Shown: positions 22,970 to 33,989 of the stretch, in pieces | Layout of the letters: each line of letters begins with the position of its first letter | Numbering within the stretch: the first letter of the stretch is position 1 | DNA from: Strobilurus pachycystidiatus | Taxonomy: Eukaryota > Basidiomycota > Agaricomycetes > Agaricales > Physalacriaceae | Reading direction: 5' to 3' | Length of the DNA stretch: 64,000 nt | NCBI GenBank assembly: GCA_019915135.1 | Contig: JAHLMK010000025.1 | Span: 310,001 to 374,000, forward strand | The notes under the pieces: generated by a model | Told to the model about the DNA's origin: nothing | The model's input: only the letters and a program-made list of their open reading frames with translations | Database searches by the model: none | Position numbers and translations under genes: made by a program

Positions 22970-24870
22970 CATTCGGTTCCAGCTGCGTGAGCCTCTTGAA
23001 TCGTCGTCAAGGCAAGTGCCGTCGCCATTTCGGGGGATGTAGGGGGCTTTGTATTCCGCGCGCCCGGTTGTTTGGATTCCGCGCGCCCGGATTCATGAGA
23101 CGGGCTAGTTTACGTATCGTCATCAATTTCCAGATGCGAACGGACGTCGAGGAAGAACACACCTATGCAATTCTTTGTTTTTTCAAAGATCTCTTTTGTA
23201 CCCAAACATCTTCGACCAATTGCCCCCCAGTGAGAGCACTCGGCGAGAAAGACTCGACATAATCCTGGGATAGGGCACAGAGTCCAGAGGGAAGCGCATC
23301 GTGCGTTCGGGAGCTACGACGAAGGGCTACCTTCGAGGTAGGTGCCTACGATAGTTGGCGGTCAATGTGAGGGAGCGCGATGAGAGGATATTGCCGCCTA
23401 CAGGCCGTAGCACAGAGGAAAAAACAACGACCTGTGGACGATGAAGGCTTTCCTGGAACCATGTAAGTGCTGCGCCGTAAATGAGGCAATGGAGAGCATG
23501 CAGGAGTAGAGGGCGACGAAATGGGCATGCTGTACTCCCAGAAGGGATACTCGACGAGCCCCGTCCACAAAGCTTCCAGAGGCGACGAGCGGCAAGACTT
23601 ACGTCGAGACAAGACGTGTGGAGCCGATAGAGCAATCGCGCAAAGGGTTCTGCTGCCAGTCTCCTTTCGAACGTTGGGTTTCATAGGAGGGCGGACATCA
23701 ATATGGGGGGATGCGTTCCGACTCCGGTGTATGATTGGTTCTGAGTAGCAATTACAACGTTGGGTGGCTGGATAGGTGGGGTCTCCGATGTGCATGTAGT
23801 TAGCTAAGGCGATGACTCTGTCTGCGGGCGTCGTCAATGCATGCAATAGCACGAAGGCACGACACGCACCTTGCAATGCATCGCATTTCATCACAGCCCA
23901 ATATCCTGAAGGCCGTCGCCTGTTTCGCGGCCTCGAGCTCGCTAGAGGTTTTGCAGCCCATTTGCGAAAGTCGTCATGGTCAAAAGAAAAAAGGGCAACG
24001 GACATAAGCCTCCGCCCTTCGCGTTCTTTGATTGCCTGTCTGATCGCCGCACCTCCGTTCTCGTCCTCTTCGTCCTGAACTCACTGCGGCGCTGCATCCC
24101 CGACTCCCCTCTTGCGCTGCAGATATCATGGTTCTCCCTCAGTAATCCTCCGGCTCTTCTTCAGCAACCGATCAAGCGCGAATGTCGTCTCAATCAATGA
24201 CATTTTTTGTGTGTGGCTCGAGAGTCGGACGTGGACAACGGGGTCCCAAAATCCACTGCGTGGGCGTGCAGAAATGGCGGATGGTCTTGTTTAGAGCTGC
24301 CGGAGGTGTTTTGCCCTACATTCCTTCCAGAGACTGCTGTCATCCTGTACCACAAGGTACGTGTTTCTGCGCAAATCAAATTTGGATCTCTCGTCGACAT
24401 TCCTTACAGACTGGTCCTCCATTTGCCAACCTCCATCCCTCTGGTACTTATGAACAGCCTCCATTGCCACGTGTATGGAATGAAACAATTAAGTCTTTCC
24501 TTCCTAAACCAACTACTTCGCGTCGACTCTCGAGTTCTGAATTGTTGCGTCGCCCCGCCAGACCAAGTATGACCGCGCCAAATGCCTCTATACACGCCGG
24601 ACGAGAGGATAGCCGACCCCAGCGTCTACCATTTATGCTGCTTGTAGCTTCTGCTCGCCACATAGTGATTGAGTCATCGAGAGGACTGTGGCTCGATGAT
24701 GATGCCGGACTCAGGGAAACAGTTATCAGATGGCGTCCAGTTCGCTCTCTCCTTGCCACAGAAATGCGATCTTACAAAGTATGTATCCTCATTACCGTAT
24801 ATGAATTTGATATTAAAAACGGGGAGCAAGAATATATACGCTTCTTCTCAAAATTCTGCGAATTTCGGTA
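22970..24870 (-). pseudogene. broken gene of unknown function ('R'), unit 2 copy
   Basis: Same blocks as the unit 1 copy: FDHDDFRKWAAKPLASSRPR, CRAFVLLHALTTPADRVIAL, ANYMHIGDPTYPATQ. The upstream block matching TAFIEATFALDQW is disrupted here by a stop. The two copies carry different lesions, so the parent was probably intact before duplication. Function not recognised. Confidence 0.42.
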
Positions 24871-25234
24871 ATCTGAACGATTATTTCGAGGGATTTCAAA
24901 AGCATTCCTCGTTGTGTTCTGCGCGCTCCTGCAAACTAGATGGTTACAGCCGGATCAGATAGGTATCATGACTCCTACGAGGTGCAATAAATTATGAACG
25001 CTATGCGCCTAAACATCCCGGGTAGCGTGGGCTTTCTCCATTGGCTTGCTGGATTGGCCTATATCCGCTTACCTCAGTAGGCAGACTCATAGCTTGCGGG
25101 TCTGAGCATTCCTAAACTGGAATCTGAGCGACGACTTGCGTCTGCAGAATGATGTCAGACGGAGGGCATCGCCCATATCACTCCGAACTCGGCTTTTGCC
25201 GTATGAGTGGCGTCACGTCTCTATTCCTTCCTCC

Positions 25235-25915
25235 ATGATGAGTGCTCAAATTCGATCCCTCTGGTCACTGCTTCTCTTTCGTACACTTGTCACAATCCAA
25301 CTTGGACGAAACCACACGAAACCACACACCACACACACGCCTCTGGCTTCTTTCGACATGTGCTCTCAGCCAACCACCTCCACTAGTACCGATCGCGCCA
25401 CAAGCTCCGCGAACAGAACGTCAATGAATGTTTCCACACTTGACGATCTGCAAATTGAGGCATGTGCACTGGTGGAAACCTACCGAAAATCTTCGACACC
25501 GTGGCGTCCTTCGAAACGAAGTGACGCTGCGTCACAAACTTGCCCGCCGCTTCCACCCCGGGCCCAGACTCCTACAAGTGGCGTCAAATTCATACTCGAG
25601 GAGCCGCAGACCGGGTGCGACATGTATCTGTGGCGGCTGTTTCCATGCAATTCCAACGACTCTTATGACCAGGACATTGGACAATTGAAGATCACGGAAG
25701 AAGATCTTTGCATCATTTGCCCAAACTCACAAAAAGAGACTCGATTCTTGGAGCTGGTGTGCAATCATTTGAAGCGGGCAATCATCTTGAGGGAATCCAT
25801 CCATATGGAAGTGGCTCAGAAGAGCACGGCGACGCTCAAATGCAACATGCTTGTCAGTAGTTCATCATTGGATGGTGGTGGTACGAAGAAGCTCATCGAG
25901 CAATGTATGATATAG
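25235..25915 (+). CDS. Q-family protein, copy 2
   Basis: Paralogue of the gene at 18538, with the same conserved ATG (MMSAQIRSLWSLLLF...). From 25286 to 25682 it differs from copy 1 (18589-18985) at one base in 397. Upstream and downstream the copies differ at roughly one base in eight or more, including many amino-acid changes near the C-terminus (LVCNHLKRAIILRESIHME against LVCASLRQSIISRESIHIE). It ends IEQCMI. The stop at 25915 faces the P2 stop at 25950. Function unknown. Confidence 0.6.
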   Translation: MMSAQIRSLWSLLLFRTLVTIQLGRNHTKPHTTHTPLASFDMCSQPTTSTSTDRATSSANRTSMNVSTLDDLQIEACALVETYRKSSTPWRPSKRSDAASQTCPPLPPRAQTPTSGVKFILEEPQTGCDMYLWRLFPCNSNDSYDQDIGQLKITEEDLCIICPNSQKETRFLELVCNHLKRAIILRESIHMEVAQKSTATLKCNMLVSSSSLDGGGTKKLIEQCMI

Positions 25916-25949
25916 AGCACTTATAGATATTGATGCTGGATTCATTTAC

Positions 25950-27332
25950 TTATTGGCCTGAAGTGATCAGTATTGATAGCACTTGGTCCAGCTTGACATG
26001 TGTCAGTGCCTGGCTGTCTTCAATTCGGGACAGTGCTCCAATCATGGAGATCTGGAGGCGTTGCAGATCTAGGAGCAGGCGCGCAGCGGAGACATGACTG
26101 TCAATCTAAAGAAAGTAAGGGCCCATATCTCTCACCCATTGAGCATATAAGAAGCACATACATTGAACACCATGCAGGACTCTGCAATTTCCTCTCGCAT
26201 CTTCTTCAGTTTCTCCTCCACATGGAAGCGCCTGAAGAGGTACTGTCTGCGCTTGAGATTTGAAACCTTCGCTAACTCAAATTTGACAATTTGCAGTGTC
26301 CTAGGAATTGTTGAGCAAGGTCATGCATCACAAAAAAAACCCACTGGATAAGGCAATATAGCTTTTTGTCCACTACGCCACTTACGGCAATGTTCCTGAA
26401 GATTATTAAGGACATGCGCGTGACATGTTCAGACATTTCGAGACAAGCACTTTGACAGGCCCTTGCTCCCTGGGAATACTTGATTGTCAGAAGCAGTCGA
26501 GGAAGGGAAGTGATGCAGGCACCTGAGCCATTGACAGGATCTTACGAATTGTCCCGCATGCGCCCTCGATGATTGGGCCTGCAACTGGAATCGCCTTGCA
26601 TATGCTTTCCGCAATATCGAGGCCGGTAAGTAATGTGTCAAGGGGCGACCCCATGTCACGTTCTATGCCCGAAGGGAAAACCTTTGGACAGAAGGTAGCG
26701 AGGGAAGTTATCTGGGCATTTATCATACTGAACCGCAAGAGAACTATCCCGGCGACGTGCTTGACAGTCTGGTACAACGGCCAGTGTTGATCCATTGTTG
26801 ACAGAAAATAATCGCTCGTAGCCTTTTTCCAGACTGGCACCATGTCGAAACGGGAGTCGACTCTCAAATGGAAACCATGCCTGCGAGGAGAACGATCAGT
26901 ATAATGATAGGTCGTGCCAGAGTTCTGCGGAAAAGAACCTGTCATCGTATTTCACCCATAGTAGAGACTCGTAAATCTCCGTGGGTTCGAAAGGGTCGAC
27001 AAGATCCATGGCATCACGATCCCTTCTTGGAATCGTTACAATGTACTTTAGAATTTGAAGAATAACATTGGTCAGGGAGGCCGCTTGCTGAAGTGGTACA
27101 ATCTGGACGAGTGTCAGCGCAGCTGGCGAAATGATCTGGCCCTTACCGAAGTTTCCTCGACCACACCACGGCGCATGGACTTGCATTTCTGCTCCAGTTT
27201 ATACTGCAGCATTGTACCGTCGGTCATCTGCACTATGACAAGAGCGACATCCAGATACTGGACAAGGTCCGCGCGCAGATCCTCCAGTTCCCGATTTGCA
27301 GGAGTCGACTTCGCTGGAGCGAGATCACTCAT
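25950..27332 (-). CDS. P-family protein, copy 2
   Basis: Same six-exon structure as copy 1, with matching splice sites. Examples are GTAAGG after EETS, GTTCTT with a TACTGAT branch site and CGCAG acceptor before HGFHLRVDSR, GTGCCT after ILSMAQ, and GTGGGT inside LIQ. Motifs in order: MSDLAPAKSTPANREL, RHGFHLRVDSRFDMVPVW, LDIAESICKAIPVAGPIIEG, KRRQYLFRRFHVEEKLKKMR, EEIAESCMVFN, ending LDQVLSILITSGQ. No stop or frameshift found. Probably about 370 residues and functional by sequence. Confidence 0.72.
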
Positions 27333-28918
27333 CGCTGTCTCGTAGGGAGCAGCGAAAAATTGCAAAGAGGAGGACGAAATCACAAATACCGATGCCGTTC
27401 CCACGACCAAAACCTGTGCATGATTGCGACCCTGTGTGGGGACATTAGTACACAGCGGCACATGGGCGTTGCCAGCTGGAATGATATGAGTCTCGCGGCA
27501 TGGCGATTGCGATGCTCGAGCAACGAAACGCGTGCCCAGTCGGCGTCGTCAACCGGAGCGGAGTCAGCCGACGGCGTAGTGGCGCTCATAGGACACGGAA
27601 TTAAGGTTCTGGAAAAGTATCGAGACAGACATTGTGGCTGGTGGATATCGGTCAAGTGGCGGCGAAGCCACAAAACGTGAGGTTGTCGTTTCTTAAGCTG
27701 TTCGAATCAGTGCTTGCTCGATGTCCATGGCGGCTACCTGGAAATGTAACAGCAGAAGTGAGACCCCTGCTTTACATTCAAACAGAAGGTCAGTCATGTC
27801 AGGCAAGCGTTAGGCAGAACGAACCTCAAACGTGTAGCGCCACAAAGCGTAAAGTTGAGAGTTTTAATGCATGGTGACGCGTCTGGAAGTGTAGAGGAGG
27901 CAATCAGCCGTAGGGCTGTTGACAGAGATGTAAGTGTCATCCTGCGTCGGTGGTTCCCAATTCTTCTTCGAATGGTGTCGGAGGAGGGAGTGGAGAGAGG
28001 AATCGTTCAGGGTCCCCGCATCAAATTTTGACCTCAAACCCCACGTGATCTTCAGATACAGTCGGTTCGTGGGGCTGGCTAGGCACGCTGGTTCACATGG
28101 ATGGTGCTTACAGGAAAGGAATGATTCCGGCTAATAAGCCAGCAGTCAGCCACTTCGCCGCAAAGTCGCAAGGAAAACAAAGTTGGACAAGCCGCGGCTT
28201 GAGCCGAAATCTTCCGACCCAAACATTCGTGCCCTGCCACTAATACCCCCTCCTCTTTACAACGACAAACTCGTTGAGGATCGCTTGCTGGCAAGACCCG
28301 CCCATGCTCGACCAATGCATAGCCCGGATACTCTTGCGAAACGAAGTGCGCGGAAGCAGTAGATATCGGACGCGGCATGTGCGAAATTGTTTGTGTTCGG
28401 TCGAGCTCGTGTTGCATCTGCTTCCTCTGCTTTTGAGGTCTGTTATGTTGCTACTTCTCTTGGCCTCCCGTACGTCACAAAACCTCGATTGTTTTGGGTC
28501 TGTCCACTCATCTGCTATGATCGACAGTTGTCTGCCGCCTTCCCATCCTCGTTCTTTCGTATATTCAACATTTCCGTCAGGTTGACCGAGGACTCTGCCA
28601 TCCTCTGCCATAATCTCATCTGCGGTATTACAGACCCAGCCGAGATCGTAGAGTGCAATTTTACAGGCTAAGAGACCGCGAATGCATGTTCGTGATTCTA
28701 GTCACCGATTCCCCGACTACGGATAGATTGCGTGTTTCCAACCTCCCTCCGGGCCCCGGTTGCGTCGTCCCCTGCCCGCTACATCCCGTCACTCCTCCGG
28801 CGCCACTGCCGCGCCAGTCCGCTCACGCTCCAACGCACCGACCCTCAAACACGGACCCAGCTGCTGACCACCACTGATGTCCGCCAGCGCGGGGGTTGTG
28901 CCGGGACGGGGGGGGACA

Positions 28919-28990
28919 TTTTGCAAATATCCCCTCATTGGAAGGTGATGGTAGCGGAGAGCGCATTAGGCAATGGACGATGTAGGCTAA
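28919..28990 (+). pseudogene. Q-family 3' stub
   Basis: Only the last ~70 bases of a Q gene remain (CCTCATTGGAAGGTGATGG aligned with CATCATTGGATGGTGGTGG of copy 2), directly at the right side of the unit 3 deletion. It marks the deletion endpoint. Confidence 0.6.
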
Positions 28991-29022
28991 AGTGTAGATA
29001 TTGATGCTAACTCACATCCTTA

Positions 29023-30393
29023 TCAGCACGAAGTGGCAAGTACTGCTAAGACTTGGTCCAGCTTTACATGCGTCAATGCCTGACTGCCTTCAATTCGGGA
29101 TAGACTTCCAAGGACCGAGATCTGGAGACGCTGCAGATCCTGGAGCAGGCGCGCTGCGGATACGTGACTGTCAATCTATTACGACAGTAAGGCCCTGAGC
29201 CCATAGCATGGAGAGGGGACATACATTGAAAAATATGCAGGACTCTGCAATCTCTTCTCGCAGTTTCCTCAGCTTCTCCTCCACATGAGAGCGCCTGAAG
29301 AAGTACTGCCGGCGCTTAAGATGAGAAAGCTTGGCTAACTCAAAATTAATCATCTGCAGCGTCCTATGAACCGTTGAGCAACGTCGTACACATCAAAAAT
29401 TTTATCGTACTGGATCAGACGATAGAGCTTTTCGTCTACTACACCACTCGCTGCAATGTTTCTAAAAATGGTTAACGCCATGCGAATGACATATTCGGTC
29501 ATTTCGAGACAAGCGCTTCGACAGGCCCTTGCTCCCTGATTTGATTGTCAGAAGCAGTCGAGGAAGGGGAGTAATGCGAGCACCTGAGCCATGGACAAGA
29601 TCTTGCGGACGGTTCCGCATGCGCCTTCAATGATGGGACCCGCAACCGGAATTGCTTTACATACGCTTTCCGCGATATCGAGACCAGTAAGTAGGGTGTC
29701 CATTGACGACCCCATGTTACGTTCTATGCCTGACGGGAAAACCTTCGGACAGGAGGTAGCGAGGGTAGTCATCTGCGCATTCATCATACTGAACCGCAAG
29801 AGGACTACCCCGGCGACGTGCTTTACAGTCTCGCTCAACGGCCAGTGTTGATCCATGATTGAGCGAAAATGATCGGTTGTAACTTCCTCCCAGACCGGAA
29901 CCATATTGAAACGGGAGTCAACTCTCAAATAGACGCAATTTCTACAAGCAGAAACATCAGTATTATGGCAAGTCCACGCGAAGTTCTGTGAACAAGAACC
30001 CCTCATCAATTTTCATCCAGAGTAGAGACTCGTAGATCTCCCTGGTTAGGGGATCGTCGAAGACATCATAGCCGTTACGATTTCTCCTTGGAATCGTCAC
30101 AATGTATTCCAGAATCCGAAGAATAACGTTTGTCAGGGAGGCCGTCTGCCGAAGCGACACAATCTGGACGAGGGTGAGCGTAGCTAGCGCAATAATCTGA
30201 CCCATACCGAGGTTTCCTCGCCCACGTCACGGCGCATGGACTTGCATTTCTGCTCCAGTTTACATTGCAGCATGGTACCGTCGGTCATCTGTACCATGAT
30301 AAGAGCGACATCCAGATATTGGACGAGGTCCGCGCGCAGATCCTCCAGTTCCCGATTCGCAGGAGTCGACTTCGCTAGAGTGAGATCACCCAT
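29023..30393 (-). CDS. P-family protein, copy 3
   Basis: Third paralogue with the same six-exon plan. Start MGDLTLAKSTPANREL at 30393. Motifs: DLVQYLDVALIMVQMTDG, NVILRILEYIVTIPRRNRNG, RFNMVPVWEEVTTDHFRSIM, LDIAESVCKAIPVAGPIIEG, LKRRQYFFRRSHVEEKLRKL, EEIAESCIFFN, and the last exon ending LDQVLAVLATSC. Donor GTACGA inside LIQ and GTATGT after FFN are canonical. The unit around it has lost Q, so the P gene is kept without its convergent neighbour. Function as inferred for copy 1. Confidence 0.72.
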
Positions 30394-31159
30394 CGCTGTC
30401 TCGTAGGGATCAGCGAGGGGACACAGAGAGGAGGACGAGATCACAAATACCGATACCGTTCCCACGACCAAAACCTGTGCATGATTGCGACCCTGTGTGG
30501 GGACATTAGTACACAAGAGCACATGGGGGTTGCCAGCTGTAATATCACGAGTCCCGAGGCAGTAAAAGGTCAACGCTTGAGCAACGAAACGCGTGCACAG
30601 TCGACGTCGCCAAACGGAGCGGAGTCAGCCGACGCGCCTACTCGAAATACAGGCGAAGCGTAGTGGCGCTCCTCGGAGACATGATTGGGCTTGTGGAGGT
30701 ATCCTGAGATAAGCATCATGGCCGGTGAATGTCGGTCAAGTGGCGGCGAAGCCACAAATCGTGAGGTTGTCGTTTGTTATGCTGTTCGAACGTGCTTGCT
30801 CAATGGCCATGTCGGCTACCCGATAGTTCAGTAGCAGCAGTAAAGCTCTTGTTTTTACATTGAAACAGAGGGTCAGTCATGGCAGGCAAGCACTAAGCAG
30901 TCTAACCTCAGACATGTGGCGCCACAAAGTGTAAAGTCGACATTCGGCGACGCGTGTGGAAGTGTAGAAGGGGCAGTCAGGCAAGGTACCGTTGGCGTAG
31001 ATGTGGGTGCCATCGTGCGATTGAATGTGGTTTCCAGTCCTTCTTCGAACGGTGGAGGAGGAGAGAGAGGAATCGTTCAGGGTCCCCGCTTCAATTAAAT
31101 ACATAGTACCCCACGTGATCTTCAGATACAGTCGGTTCGTGGGGCTGACGAGACATGCT

Positions 31160-31650
31160 AGTTCACGTTATGGTACTTACAGAACAAGAATGATCCCGGT
31201 CAATGAGCCAGCAGTCAGCCACTTCGCCGTAAAGTCGCAAGGAAAACGAAGTTGTGCAAGCCGCGGCGAGCCGAAGATCTTCCAAGCCAAACATTCGTGC
31301 ACTGCCACATACTCTTTTCTCTTTACCAACTCGTTGAGGATCGCTTGCTGGCAAGACCCGCACACGCTCGACCAATGCATAGCCCGGATACTCTTGCGTA
31401 TCAAAGTGCGCGGAATCAGTCAATATCGGACGCGGTATACGCGAAATCGTTGGCGTGGGATGGCGCTCGTGTTGCGTACGCTTCCTTTGCTTTCGAGGTG
31501 TGTTATCTTGCTAGTTCTCTTGGCCTACCGGACGTCGTAAAATCTCGATCGTCTTGGGCCTGTCCATTGGTCTGCTGCGATCGGCAATTGTCCGCCGCCC
31601 TTCCGTCCTCGGTCTTTCGTGCATTCAGCATTTTCGTCAGGTTGACCCCC
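31160..31650. repeat. truncated unit 4 (opening segment only)
   Basis: Matches 21.42-21.9 and 28.08-28.59 kb, with anchor CTCGACCAATGCATAGCC at 31367. Similarity to unit 3 stops at GTCAGGTTGACC (31,636-31,647), which is also where unit 3 leaves the array consensus (28,577-28,588). In all four copies a ~90-codon frame is open on the minus strand (for example RVLPASDPQRVGKEKR). Because the plus strand is also open I cannot say whether it is coding. Confidence 0.8.
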
Positions 31651-32921
31651 ATAATATAACCCGCGGGTAAACAGACCCGTGAGAGCCTGCGGTGCGATCT
31701 GACCGACAGGAGTAAGTACTGGTGAAGAGACCGCGTCCGAAGGTGCGTGATCCGAGCCCATATCCAACGCGCTGCTCTTCGCGTCCAGACCTGGGTATCT
31801 AAATCTAGTTCTGCAGATAGATCGCGTTGCTCTGTCCTTTCCACTCCGTTCTTTTCTTCCTGCTCGGCCCCATCGCCGTCTGCACCTGCCCACTTTTTCC
31901 CGCCCAAACCCCCCTCACCCAGCTACCCACTCCTACCCAACCCCGCAAAGCGCGGGAAGAGGATGCTACCGCTCTCGCCTCACATCCCTCCGACAGGGAA
32001 ACGATGGTCAGTAGTGGGACCGTGACGAGTATGCCGTGCGATGAGGTGATGTCCAAGGCTCATGCGAAGCGGACCAGCAGCAATGCTGTCGTCTACTGGA
32101 CACGATACGAGGTGATCATTGCCCATAAGCTTTCAGCCGTCCCGGTTTCTTATCGCGACTTCTCATACCAGGTCCGCACGCCCAGAGTATCAGACGTATG
32201 CACCTTCGTGTAACGATGGCAAAATTTATGAGACTAGTAATTCTTTTTCTATATATCGGCCTTGCGATGAGGGACCCATCCTGCCTCTCTTCGCGTATCA
32301 ACCGCAAATGTGCCATCACAGTAACACTGCACATATGTTCTGCACCCGCGACTTTCGCGTAACAACACGGCTGCGCTAGACGATATTCATCTTTCTAGTT
32401 GATCACTGATGATCACGACCAGCAGAGCTTCTTGCCGTACACCCACCTCAGAGAAAGACTTTCCGAGTAATTCTGGAGCTGTGCGTCGCGTTAAATGACG
32501 CGGTTGCTGTAAGTCCTGGGAATACATCTGACTATAGGCTCATGCACAACGCGTCGCAACAATCCGACCCAAATCTTTCACAGACTCACTGACAGATAGA
32601 AATTACGATTGCGCGGGCGTTTGCTGTTATGGAACTTCGACCTCCCGTCATGTTCTTGGGAACAAAAACCTGCGCCAAACGACCACAATGGGAATGGGCC
32701 GCACGCAAGGTGGTAGATCAGTCGACTTACCTTGTAACTCGAAAGAGCCTGTTTCTTGAGAGACCGCAGGGCCGCACGTAAAATGAACAGAAGCCGTACA
32801 TATATCCTCATTGAGCACGTCGGGTGTACAATACTTACAGCTTCATGAAGAAGTAACAAGATTCGGAAAAAGACATGACCATCAACTGCCGGTTTGATCG
32901 CCGACTCGCCACGGCCAAAGC
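31651..32921. other. no gene recognised
   Basis: Right flank of the array and upstream region of the serine racemase gene. Several short frames, no recognisable motif. Confidence 0.4.
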
Positions 32922-33989
32922 ATGGCCGATCTCTCCCTCTGTCTCCCACTATCGCAGGACTCCGTGCGCTCTGCATACACCCTCATACACTCCCATGTGC
33001 ACAAAACACCTGTCCTGACATGTCGAACCCTCGATAACATCGCGTCTACAGACAGCCATGGCGCTAAGCCGACGATCCGCCTCTTCTTCAAGTGCGAAAA
33101 CTATCAGAAAATCGGCGCCTTCAAGGCTCGCGGCGCATTCCATGCTCTTTTGCGTCTGTTCGAGCATCTGGGCGAGGAGGAGGTCAGGAAGCGCGGCGTG
33201 GTGACGCACAGCTCTGGGAATCACGCACAGGCGCTGGCGTACGCCGCCTCCACGTTCAACATCCCCGCACACATCGTTATGCCCTCCATATCCACTCCAT
33301 CGAAGATTTCCGGTACGAAGTCTCATGGCGCCCATGTCATCTTCTCAGGCTCGACTAGCGATGAGCGGGAGGCGGTCGTGAAGCAGGTGATCGAGGATAC
33401 GGGCGCGATCCTTGTGCCGCCGTACGATCATCCCGACATCATGCTCGGCCAGGGCACTGTCGGCTTGGAATTTGACTCACAAGTCCGCGAGGACCTTGGG
33501 CACCCGAGCTTGGATGCGGTCCTTACTCCTCTTGGCGGTGGTGGACTTTTATCGGGGGTGGCGACGTATTTTGCCGGGACTTCGACTCGCGTATTCGGTG
33601 CAGAGCCATCCTACCAGGGCGCGAATGACGGAGAGAGGGGTCTTGAGGGTGGGCAGCGTATCGAGTCCGTGAAGACGCTTACGATCGCGGATGGATTGAG
33701 GACGCCAGTGGGACTCATTCCTTGGACGGTCATCTCGGACACGTCGAAGGTCGCGGGCGTGTACAGTGTCACGGAGGAGCAGATCAAGGATGCGATGAAG
33801 CTCGTCTTGGAGAGGATGAAAGTCTTCATTGAGCCGTCTTCAGCCGTGCCTCTCGCCGTTGTCTTGTACAACGAGAAGTTCAGGAAGCTCGTCGAGCTGG
33901 AAGGTGGGGAGAATGGCTGGGATATAGGTGTTGTATTCAGCGGTGGGAACACTACTACAGAGGCAATCGCTAAACTGTATGGTCACTAG
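32922..33989 (+). CDS. serine racemase / threo-3-hydroxyaspartate ammonia-lyase-like PLP enzyme
   Basis: Intronless, 355 residues, normal length for the family. Fold-type II PLP enzyme: the PLP-binding Lys lies in FKCENYQKIGAFKARGA (about residue 60). The Asn/Ser loop is SSGNHAQALAYA, the phosphate-binding glycine loop is LTPLGGGGLLSG, and the C-terminal motif is SGGNTTTEA. The block EPSYQGANDGERG followed by TIADGLRTPVG is shared with eukaryotic serine racemases and yeast-type 3-hydroxyaspartate dehydratases rather than with biosynthetic threonine deaminase, which would carry extra regulatory domains. Expected reactions: racemisation or dehydration of L-serine, or ammonia elimination from threo-3-hydroxyaspartate, in the cytosol. 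Start supported by MADLSLCLPLSQDSV, right after a short upstream region. Confidence 0.92.
   Translation: MADLSLCLPLSQDSVRSAYTLIHSHVHKTPVLTCRTLDNIASTDSHGAKPTIRLFFKCENYQKIGAFKARGAFHALLRLFEHLGEEEVRKRGVVTHSSGNHAQALAYAASTFNIPAHIVMPSISTPSKISGTKSHGAHVIFSGSTSDEREAVVKQVIEDTGAILVPPYDHPDIMLGQGTVGLEFDSQVREDLGHPSLDAVLTPLGGGGLLSGVATYFAGTSTRVFGAEPSYQGANDGERGLEGGQRIESVKTLTIADGLRTPVGLIPWTVISDTSKVAGVYSVTEEQIKDAMKLVLERMKVFIEPSSAVPLAVVLYNEKFRKLVELEGGENGWDIGVVFSGGNTTTEAIAKLYGH

Larger units (their letters stand above)
21418..28084. repeat. tandem segmental unit 2 (~6.7 kb)
   Basis: Full-length copy of unit 1 with all blocks in the same order: opening segment 21.42-21.91, Ser-rich fragment 22.02-22.96, R relic 23.0-24.9, Q gene 25.2-25.9, P gene 25.95-27.33, spacer to 28.08 kb. 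The offset against unit 1 is 6.67-6.70 kb along most of its length. Confidence 0.88.
28085..31159. repeat. tandem segmental unit 3 (~3.1 kb, internally deleted)
   Basis: Opening segment (28.08-28.59) and everything from the Q 3' end onward (28.92-31.16) match units 1 and 2. About 3.6 kb of the interior, from the Ser-rich fragment to most of Q, is missing. It is replaced by about 330 bp of unrelated sequence (28.59-28.92) that is GC-rich near its right end and contains a G-run (28.90-28.92). Confidence 0.85.

Noticed and set aside
14595..31650. Direct repeats as LTRs of a large retrotransposon
   Set aside because: Units repeat in tandem with genes inside; no reverse transcriptase, integrase, protease, primer-binding site or polypurine tract was seen.
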